A DNA stretch of 64,000 nt from BRH-c54 sp965284565. Its GTDB lineage: Bacteria > Bacteroidota > Bacteroidia > Flavobacteriales_E > Vicingaceae. The position numbers and the translations under genes were made by a program. The stretch lies in contig OZ260100.1 in the NCBI GenBank assembly GCA_965284565.1, forward strand, positions 3,314,118-3,378,117, written 5' to 3'. Positions 58,801-64,000 of the stretch are shown piece by piece. The notes beneath the pieces were generated by a model. The model saw only the letters and a program-made list of their open reading frames with translations. It was not told the origin of the DNA and did no database searches. The number at the start of each line of letters is the position of its first letter. The first letter of the stretch is position 1.

Positions 58801-61184
58801 CCACCAATATTATTGTAATTACCATTAATATCTTTTTGTTGCCAAGTAATGCCTGCTCCTGAAGGTGGATTATCTAATTCGGCATCTACATTTCCTCCAG
58901 TACAAATACCTAAGTTAGGATTTACTAAGCTGAGGTTAAATGTTCCACCTAATACAGTTACATTTTGGGTAACTACACAGCTTCCCGGTGAGTTTTCGGT
59001 TACTTCCACTACATAATTTCCTGCAGGCACGTTTCCACTTGTACCTGTAAATAAAGGTGTTGATGGATAATCATTTGCGGCATATACAGTGGTGGTGTAT
59101 CCTCCTGGTACGCCATTAACAGTAATACTACCCGTGCTGCTACAAGTAGCATCGGTAGTTACTACTTCCACCTCGGGGCTATTATCCGGAATGTTTACCA
59201 AAACAGTTCCTGTACAAGTGGGATCTTGGGCATTGGCTATGGTGATGTAATTAGCTCCTGCGGGTAAGTTATTGATTGTTGTTTGAAGTGAGGTTAATAC
59301 TGCTCCGCCATCAATGGTATAGCCTACTAATGCTAAATTAGCGGTAACATCTAAAATTACTGCCCCTGTAGAAAGTCCGCAACTTGTAGCTGTTATGTTT
59401 TGTACATCAAATGTTGCTGTTGGAGCTTCTAATTCGTTAATTACTATGGTAGCCACATTGTTGTTGTTGCTAAAACAAATGTTGCTTCCTGTAGTGGCAG
59501 TTACTTGGTAAGTGCCTCCTGAAGTTACGGTTATTTGTGAGGTAGTTCCGGGTAAAGTAATATGATTTGCAGGATTAACATCTGTAACATCTTTCCACTC
59601 ATAAGTGATTCCACCTGAACCTATAGCTACATTAGCTATTACGGCATTTAATGTTACGGTGCTTCCTGGACATAAATTGGTATTACTTGCTACAATGGTT
59701 AGTGTTGCTTGATTAGTAATGGATACATTTTTTGTTTTTGTATCGGTACACGTTCCATTGGTTAGGGTAATGGTAATGCTGTAAACTCCATTGTTGGTAT
59801 AAATATGTTCTAAATGATTGCTTGGCGCAGAGGTGATGTTTGTACCTGTTTCTATAGTACCATCGCCATAATTGATGGTATATGCGGTGGTGGTAGTAAG
59901 ATTAGTTAATGTTACTGCTATTTCTCCGCAATTGATACCTGAGGCAATGCTGAAACTGGCATCAACGGGCTCAAATACTACCACTGTTTCGGTGAAAAAG
60001 TCTATACAAGTTAAGGGACTAGACGGATTACTAGGGTTAGGATAGCTGGTGGTAACGGTTAGGGTTATTTCGTATGTTCCGGCTGTAGTAAATTGGTAGG
60101 AAGGAAACATGCCTGCATTTAATAAATCTACTGAAGTTGAAGTAGTGATGTTATCAATTTTCCAATCGTAGGTAGTTCCTCCCGATTGAATGCCTGTAAC
60201 ATTCAATAAATCTCCTAAACAATATTCTAAAGAGGTGTTAAAATCTGCTTCTACTGCTCCAATTTTGATGTTTTGAGAAGTTGCTGATTGGCAACCTGAT
60301 GCATCTTGAACAATGAGTTTGATGGTATTGGTTTGACCTGATACGAGTGGTGATGTTAGTGGTGTTATGTTAGTAGTAACTCCTGTAGTAGGTACTGATA
60401 CGTTATTTACTTTCCATAAATAGGTATAAAGGCTTGGGGTATAATTATTAATGGTAAGGTCTATACCATCATTAACATCACAGACATCGGGAATGGTATA
60501 GCTAAAATTAGCGGCAGGTTTATCTGATATGGTAATTGTTGTTGCTATAGCACAAGGTGCAATTTCATCTCCTGTAAGTGTAACGGTATAGGTTCCATTA
60601 GTTGGGTAAGTGTGACTAATGGTTTGTTGTCCTGAGTTATCAAATAATCCATCTCCAAAGGTCCATTTTGGATTGGTAAGAGTTGTTCCTGTGTATGCAA
60701 AGTTAACTTGTCCGCAAGCATTAATGGTAGGTGTTATGGTATGAGAAGCTACTACGTTAGGGTTGTTTAATACTATCCATTGTTCAACTCTACAAGCTTC
60801 TCCATTATCTAATTCAACGCAAACTATTATTTGACGAGTTTCTGATGCACATGCGGATAATGTGTAAGTATATTGAGGGGTATTTGATGTTGCATCAACA
60901 TTGCCATTTCCATTGAGGTCCCAACTTATTCCTATAACTTTTCCAGCACAAGTTCCTGTAAATACATCATTTATATCCGTAATACCTAAAATAGAAGTTA
61001 AGGTAAAATCAACATCTATTTCATTGGCCTGTGTTCCAGACTGTTGATTATAGGTAAAATCAAAGTTGTAGGTAATACAACACTCTGGCTCGGTGTCAGG
61101 AATTTCACAAATAGCAGTTTGACTTACAACAGACTGAGTTATAAAAAGTCCGAACAAGAGTAATATAGCAACTTTGATTTTCAT
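52845..61184 (-). CDS. Giant PKD/Ig and RHS-repeat secreted polymorphic toxin-like protein
   Basis: I start at the ATG at 61182-61184 (MKIKVAILLLFG...), which gives a signal peptide ending V-V-S-Q and 2779 aa. Residues about 30-1160 hold PKD and Ig-like units (W-x-F-G-D-G, Y-x-N-x-G-x-Y-x-V/I-T-x-T). RHS/YD repeats run from about 1220 to 2400 (Y-D-A-L-N-R-L, Y-D-E-L-G-R-I and many more), and the core end reads Y-P-F-G-M, Y-G-F-N-G-M, D-S-R-V-T-M-F-L-S-R-D-P. The last 300 residues are a hydrophobic then Lys-rich tip with no recognised toxin motif. It would form an RHS cocoon around its tip. Downstream cassettes match only its end, so they can serve as alternative tips. Confidence 0.92.
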   Translation of the reverse strand: MKIKVAILLLFGLFITQSVVSQTAICEIPDTEPECCITYNFDFTYNQQSGTQANEIDVDFTLTSILGITDINDVFTGTCAGKVIGISWDLNGNGNVDATSNTPQYTYTLSACASETRQIIVCVELDNGEACRVEQWIVLNNPNVVASHTITPTINACGQVNFAYTGTTLTNPKWTFGDGLFDNSGQQTISHTYPTNGTYTVTLTGDEIAPCAIATTITISDKPAANFSYTIPDVCDVNDGIDLTINNYTPSLYTYLWKVNNVSVPTTGVTTNITPLTSPLVSGQTNTIKLIVQDASGCQSATSQNIKIGAVEADFNTSLEYCLGDLLNVTGIQSGGTTYDWKIDNITTSTSVDLLNAGMFPSYQFTTAGTYEITLTVTTSYPNPSNPSSPLTCIDFFTETVVVFEPVDASFSIASGINCGEIAVTLTNLTTTTAYTINYGDGTIETGTNITSAPSNHLEHIYTNNGVYSITITLTNGTCTDTKTKNVSITNQATLTIVASNTNLCPGSTVTLNAVIANVAIGSGGITYEWKDVTDVNPANHITLPGTTSQITVTSGGTYQVTATTGSNICFSNNNNVATIVINELEAPTATFDVQNITATSCGLSTGAVILDVTANLALVGYTIDGGAVLTSLQTTINNLPAGANYITIANAQDPTCTGTVLVNIPDNSPEVEVVTTDATCSSTGSITVNGVPGGYTTTVYAANDYPSTPLFTGTSGNVPAGNYVVEVTENSPGSCVVTQNVTVLGGTFNLSLVNPNLGICTGGNVDAELDNPPSGAGITWQQKDINGNYNNIGGTASTQNITQPGEYSVTVEDGSCTEILYFTVQQFNPITINFEIIQPLCPGDPAQINAIVAGGSGNYTYSWSNSASTDDNISIPTAPGGAVTLTVNDVNTALGCGPVTSPDISTNLTFPDPIVLCTLGITPTPAYVGTDATLAPSATYEDNISITGCELELCATGGTAPLNYEWFLEGQPSIETRTVIFTVDGTTGDLKFTDPDPSSPTFGNVLTADVVTGNTALLVELDARYNNTITNPNTLPIPFNTNDPVIAALLTPVTGQYEYIYPYWIYDGATSTIYHALQTDGVTPFNVTVQVTVTNDIMVHNHTSPTTSTADFAEYADPDGDPVIYTLVITDANGCSTSFPGVKITIPPVPEFPEFSFVWAKPVSTDDVEAPEEVDINLKDNMAEAANEMMSSTMACLQSQTQGMITAFEDNCFDLNIFRDSTNISYEVNEHHYTLYYYDRAGQLTKTVPPQGVVLLTDGTNSTTNEIQEIIDYRAASPSSLPAVSKFVPDHTMETKYQYNSLGQLISQNTPDGGTTNFIYDALNRLRFSQNEQQNTDGVFSYTKYDELGRIIEVGESNATGLNFADPALPANVTTYANDVNYPDNTLAGIINTEITKTNYTTPAQVDYYGLPQRYLQNRVSFVFNDEDGDLNTTNDQYHTYYSYDPHGNVEWLIQEDAELGRNYIAYEYDLISGNVLKVRYNENRSDKFFHKYEYDAENRLTHVFTSIDNQLWDNDAHYEYYAHGPLKRNTIGEDHVQGLDYIYTIHGWLKSINSPNMSNNTDPGNDGELVTATTPWQQTNKVAEDYFGMSLGYYKGDYRNVNNFHHNSTTGASSFNDLYASATNNAADLYNGNISHWVHSQLNSTSGEKDPSVNPRASVYKYDVLNRIKQSTNLENTGTDTWTAYTTGPNAADAYKTNYTYDANGNLLNLDRYNELGILMDELDYTYDNGLAGVALNSNQLTSVTDNSTNTVGGRGDLEATHTYTYDGIGNLTIETAQERMDFGAGYQLFDVATNIYWTVYGKVKQVTKTISTNSGANVYQVEKIDFEYDASGNRIKKTANKKIDAAGNLSGADANPATANFLVNEVTITYYVRDAQGNTLAVYEKTAVENGSNFDVTLQLKEQPIYGSDRLGQRTASKVLAASLNVSGSSGNIPFAPLGSGIQKKSEYQNWITSSNKNALIDATNQLCQQKVIHLEYNSTEYATPTTPDIPATTNFLGIAKNGVAIAENTDGELQFYVVLAEKYLGNKDACLIYDATGKLMKNTELISNIDINSKPIVINLAINKYAVVTLNTNKQPMYHIIDMDEQGYGTLINAGEVDATQVNVAMTTTTTAQYGLHFTAYEDHVNNKKIIYSTRYTPNVALPDQGTTEIVAFEFINNTTQLQQHVLYQINGCGNTEQGELQIAPEGDKLLWYQHDKYVTGFSHRVFDVYSIALHPDKISTTGVVDILDHTLVNNYGGNYGEGRAEYDADNQTMYLSQRGIYLDGASGNESERNLWKYSPLNTTTLNPLNPTSVYLFSEIRRGVNGKLYMPNMDAAANEIHSYNGSINTIPTDINYSPYHFASALPTQVYKLFGEEAVAAAGREIGKKQYFLNDHLGSVRVVISDAKLLNNQGDLTIIDAGDYFSPQVLSFSDTYPFGMSMRSFNPNEVEYGFNGMRKENSLGNGSGSHLDFGARIYDSRVTMFLSRDPRSKNFPSLSTYIYAANNPIVFIDEFGKGPRFAHIAKALIKQLKLLGFTKGVGDGTFLVVESESQVIVRIQVNDDGKEFYNSYVFNESTDDDKDAKLLQSFGVNYIESMVAAESSWTIRNKMLFYQWEHKVNSSPLEGLKLTLQFWGTILTFGEGAALIKGGGTAIEYVIGISDMLLTANSLSGVVLADTETLFERLGLTNDQLKFLEAGVSVASFANGMRSLIRNAVNNPDISLDEDTYKLALVLLGELNAINNVVDAVKTGHKNSLESAKVKKLVKNKNKNTGKPVKDKKKGDKGPVVSKSKNKF

Positions 61185-61261
61185 GGGTAGATATTTATTA
61201 TTATTAAATCGGTCATATGGAATTGTTCCTTCCATACTTGTTTGTTTTTATTATTTAAAAA

Positions 61262-61840
61262 TTAAAATTTTGGAGGATTTCCGCAAACTTGAACATCTTC
61301 CGGACATGGTTGAGATAATAATCCGTCTATTAATCTAATCCATTTTCCAAAACAAGGGTCTGTATCATAAAAATACCATACTCCATACACGTTTTTTGTT
61401 GTTGCTTGCATTCCTGAACAAAAATTTAGGTTACCATCTGTAACAAAAACAAATAAACCTCTATCATCATCTGTTAAATTAGCTTCCATTGCCAACATTT
61501 GAGCAAAGGTTATTTTAGGCATTTTTTCATCACCTCTTCCTATAGGAACCCATTTAGTTTCCCAATAATAATAACCCGGCACAACATCTGATACCGTACT
61601 GGTATTATATACCAATAAACTAGTTGCCGGAGATGCAATGGTGGTTACATCGGTGGTACCTGTTAGCTCAACCCTTGGAATTAACAACCCTTTAGTTTTA
61701 GAATCTACATCCAACATTGCTGAAGGGTCTGGTGGTGTTACATTAGGGGCAATAGAAACTCCTTCGGAATTATTTGTTTGGGCTTTGCTTATTAATACAG
61801 TAGCAAGAAAAGCGGTTAGTAAAAATGTTTTTAGTTTCAT
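61262..61840 (-). CDS. Secreted tail-collar-like protein, paralog 1
   Basis: The 192-aa product has a signal peptide (ends I-S-K-A-Q) and the motif P-S-A-M-L-D-V-D-S-K-T-K-G-L-L-I-P-R-V, common at the start of Bacteroidota adhesins and phage tail-collar-like proteins. The C-terminal part contains W-Y-F-Y-D-T-D and W-I-R-L-I-D. It precedes the RHS gene by 78 bases on the same strand. The first 55 residues are nearly identical to paralog 2. A surface role is likely, the precise one unknown. Confidence 0.75.
   Translation of the reverse strand: MKLKTFLLTAFLATVLISKAQTNNSEGVSIAPNVTPPDPSAMLDVDSKTKGLLIPRVELTGTTDVTTIASPATSLLVYNTSTVSDVVPGYYYWETKWVPIGRGDEKMPKITFAQMLAMEANLTDDDRGLFVFVTDGNLNFCSGMQATTKNVYGVWYFYDTDPCFGKWIRLIDGLLSQPCPEDVQVCGNPPKF
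61669..61819. repeat. 151-bp perfect duplicate, copy 1
   Basis: Identical to 62331-62481 (offset 662 bp). It encodes the signal peptide end and P-S-A-M-L-D-V-D motif region of the two paralogs. Confidence 0.95.
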
Positions 61841-61875
61841 AATAAATAATAAATTAAGTTAATTATCTTTTTATT

Positions 61876-62505
61876 TTATTCCACAACCGGATTACAATGA
61901 GTTGGTTCGTTACCATCAACTGCACATGCCGTAGTCGCGTCTGGGTCTGGTGTCCCTTGATTTGTTGATATTCTTCTCCAAAAAAGGATGTCTCCATTAG
62001 TACATTCAATGCTTGATAAATACCATAGCCCATAAACTTCGGCTGTACAATATGTAATGATTTCATCATCTTGCAAAACATTACTAATAAAACCTCTGTC
62101 TGTAACAAAAACTGACAATCCTAAATCATCTAGTGTTAAATTAGCTTTCATGCTTTGCATTTGATTATAAGTAACCTTGGGAACTTTATTTGTTGATCCT
62201 AATAAAACCCATTTTGTTCCATTCCAATAATAAAAATTAGGACTAACATCTGATGCTGTATTAGTATTATACACTAATAAACTGATAGCGGGTGATGCAA
62301 TAGTGGTTTGATCCGTTGAGCTTGTTAAAGCAACCCTTGGAATTAACAACCCTTTAGTTTTAGAATCTACATCCAACATTGCTGAAGGGTCTGGTGGTGT
62401 TACATTAGGGGCAATAGAAACTCCTTCGGAATTATTTGTTTGGGCTTTGCTTATTAATACAGTAGCAAGAAAAGCGGTTAGCAAAATAATTTTTTTAGTG
62501 TTCAT
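61876..62505 (-). CDS. Secreted tail-collar-like protein, paralog 2
   Basis: The 209-aa product shares the signal peptide and P-S-A-M-L-D-V-D-S-K-T-K-G motif with paralog 1, then diverges in the C-terminal third (L-W-Y-L-S-S-I-E-C and W-R-R-I-S-T-N). It precedes paralog 1 by 35 bases on the minus strand. The pair looks like a recent tandem duplication with sequence conversion of the 5-prime part. Function unknown. Confidence 0.75.
   Translation of the reverse strand: MNTKKIILLTAFLATVLISKAQTNNSEGVSIAPNVTPPDPSAMLDVDSKTKGLLIPRVALTSSTDQTTIASPAISLLVYNTNTASDVSPNFYYWNGTKWVLLGSTNKVPKVTYNQMQSMKANLTLDDLGLSVFVTDRGFISNVLQDDEIITYCTAEVYGLWYLSSIECTNGDILFWRRISTNQGTPDPDATTACAVDGNEPTHCNPVVE
62331..62481. repeat. 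151-bp perfect duplicate, copy 2
   Basis: Identical to 61669-61819; see that entry. Confidence 0.95.
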
Positions 62506-62758
62506 CTTTTTATAGTTTTATGTTTTATATTATAGTTTATAGTTCTGTACTCATTTTCTCTCGCAAAGACGCTAAGACGCAATTTTGTTGCCCGCTGATT
62601 ACGCAGATTATCGCAGTTTTTTTTAACTTCTTTGAACTCGTAAACTCGTTTCTCGCTAAGACACAACTGTTTTTCTCTCGCTATCCCGATAGCCATCGGG
62701 ACGCTAAGACGCCATCATAATTTATTTTATTTATTTTCAATGTGTTATTATTCATTTT
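62506..62758. repeat. Intergenic REP-like elements
   Basis: Degenerate CGCAAAGACGCTAAGACGC-type units occur at about 62562-62582 and, partly, near 62655-62712, plus a hairpin CCCGAT-AGCC-ATCGGG at 62685-62700. Such units are scattered in many Bacteroidota and other genomes. No gene is supported here. Confidence 0.6.
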
Positions 62759-64000
62759 TTATTGAGGAGTAGGGTTCGTTATTGGTGTTGTTGTTGAATA
62801 GGTATTATGCTCACAAACCTGCGTAGTTGAGCAAGGAGATTGTAAGGTGCATCCTGCCACCCATTCTTTTTCTAAAGCTGGACAATCAGGGTCTTCTTCC
62901 ATGCCATGGTTAGCACAACACGCATCAGTATCATCTGTTAAAGGATTCTCATCTAAGTCTGCTACTGGTATATTAGGTTGGAATTCCCACCCTGCTAATT
63001 GGTCTAAGATTTCTAGGTGACAGGGAGCAAAAAGCACAACTGTTTGTCTTGTATTAGTTTGGCAAGAACCATCACTATCAATCCAGTTACAATCTTCTTC
63101 TACCAAAGTAGGGTACTGATTGTTAGTACTTCCGGCAGGGGAAATATTGTCTTTATTACATCCATAACCTAAACTTGTATTTCCTCCCAAACAACTACCA
63201 TTATAAGTTGGTAAATCAACTCTTATTCCAGTAACAAGATCGTTTATTTTTGAAACACAAGCTGCTACAACTGCTTCAGCCATGTTGTCAATTTGGGCTT
63301 CACTAATTTCGGATGTAGGAGAGCCAACAGCAGTACATTCAACAAGTGTATAACATTTGTTATTCAACTCTGCTATTAAGGCAGTTTTTATTTCTCCGAA
63401 TCTATTTTCACATATAGAAACGGCATCATCTAATACTTGATTTGCCTTTGCTATTAAGTCTTCTTTAGTTACATCAGGAGGAGTTGTAGGTTGAAAAGCG
63501 GGAGGTGAAGTTGGTACACAGTTTAAACCACCACTAATTTGTTTGTAAAATGCTAATCGTTGTCCTGACGACCAACTTTTGTGGTAATAATTACATGTTT
63601 CACCAAAACAAAGTGGTAATGAAGTTCCACAATTTGGATCATTGTAGCAAGATGCCATTTCAATGTCAAACTGATTAAGAACAATACGATCGTCATCATT
63701 GCTTGGACTTGGAGGTGTTGATTGTATAAACGCATCATAAGCATTATACACAAAATACTTAAACATCCATTCGGGTTTAATGATGTATTTGTATTGAAGA
63801 GCGTCTATTGAGGTTGAATTACAGGTTAAAGGATCTGAAGTAAAATTAGTACCATCGAATAAAAACAATCCGGGAGTAGTATAATTTGAGTGATTTAAAA
63901 AAGATGTTGATGCCCCAATAGTAACATCATAAGCAGTATTTGAATATCCTGCTGAAGATGCACTTCCATAATCAGTAGGTAAAGCTTCATCTTCATCTAT
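62759..64000 (-). CDS. Large secreted Cys-containing protein, 5-prime end beyond the window
   Basis: The frame is open through base 64000 (414 codons in the window), so the N-terminus lies outside. The visible part has many Cys (C-x-x-x-x-x-C spacing without a known pattern), Pro/Thr-rich linkers and helical segments. It is the gene upstream of the two small paralogs and the RHS gene, and its composition fits a secreted or surface protein. It may be the tail of another RHS or PKD-type protein, but no RHS repeat is visible in this portion. Confidence 0.65.
   Translation of the reverse strand: MDEDEALPTDYGSASSAGYSNTAYDVTIGASTSFLNHSNYTTPGLFLFDGTNFTSDPLTCNSTSIDALQYKYIIKPEWMFKYFVYNAYDAFIQSTPPSPSNDDDRIVLNQFDIEMASCYNDPNCGTSLPLCFGETCNYYHKSWSSGQRLAFYKQISGGLNCVPTSPPAFQPTTPPDVTKEDLIAKANQVLDDAVSICENRFGEIKTALIAELNNKCYTLVECTAVGSPTSEISEAQIDNMAEAVVAACVSKINDLVTGIRVDLPTYNGSCLGGNTSLGYGCNKDNISPAGSTNNQYPTLVEEDCNWIDSDGSCQTNTRQTVVLFAPCHLEILDQLAGWEFQPNIPVADLDENPLTDDTDACCANHGMEEDPDCPALEKEWVAGCTLQSPCSTTQVCEHNTYSTTTPITNPTPQ

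Noticed and set aside
61185..61235. An upstream start for the large RHS protein
   Set aside because: It would place 17 polar residues before a complete signal peptide that begins at the ATG at 61182-61184.

Overview
The window looks like a chromosome segment of a low-GC member of the Bacteroidota, most likely Flavobacteriales. Two large secreted proteins have Por/type IX secretion (T9SS) sorting domains, lipoproteins carry short lipoboxes, several genes have a TAnnTTTG -7 promoter box, and there is a DUF3127 protein and an RHS gene preceded by PKD/Ig domains. I do not name a genus. No rRNA, tRNA or CRISPR array was seen.

Layout. (1) 1-8264, minus strand: a compact type IV pilus/type II secretion-like operon. 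In transcription order it holds a pseudopilin, prepilin peptidase, GspE/PilB ATPase, secretin, PilM/N-like and PilO-like proteins, a repeat lipoprotein, a GspC/PilP-like protein split by a frameshift at a run of nine A, and a MORN protein running off the left edge. No GspF/PilC platform gene is visible. (2) 8470-11697: a T9SS-sorted SBBP-repeat surface protein. (3) 11.8-15.1 kb: an IS1-like transposase and broken or orphan RHS C-termini, one with an HNH-like toxin tip, separated by repeated 3-prime tails. (4) 15.2-15.9 kb: a GNAT toxin/antitoxin pair.

(5) 16.0-31.3 kb: a mobile replication module. On the minus strand are a divergent family A polymerase-like protein, a primase split in two with an AAA+ ATPase, and two tyrosine recombinases. 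On the plus strand are an acidic protein, a DUF3127 OB-fold protein, an SF3-type helicase and an exo-plus family A DNA polymerase, with perfect-stem terminators between the first genes and CGTGATAA repeats downstream. A 22-bp perfect inverted repeat brackets one unrecognised gene at 22.3-23.4 kb. An XRE regulator with three AGAGCGTAT sites and a T9SS protein follow. (6) 31.3-44.1 kb: accessory and defence genes. These include an SHxxPK zinc-finger/HNH-like protein, a serine recombinase, a short prokaryotic Argonaute operon (SIR2-APAZ plus pAgo, the SPARSA type) with a third PLD-nuclease-like gene, and a separate six-gene operon with a SIR2 protein, a GNAT and a PD-(D/E)XK nuclease-like protein.

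(7) 44.6-64.0 kb: an RHS locus on the minus strand. It starts with a cut-off surface protein and two tandem secreted paralogs, then a 2779-aa PKD/RHS protein, then a series of orphan toxin-tip and putative immunity modules. Four copies of a roughly 115-bp hairpin repeat mark the module boundaries. The hairpin stem shows compensatory base changes, and most repeat copies end in the octamer ACACTACC, which also marks the RHS remnants at 12.6-13.5 kb. This array, the Argonaute/PLD operon, the SIR2 six-gene operon and the polymerase-bearing mobile module are the parts most worth a second look.
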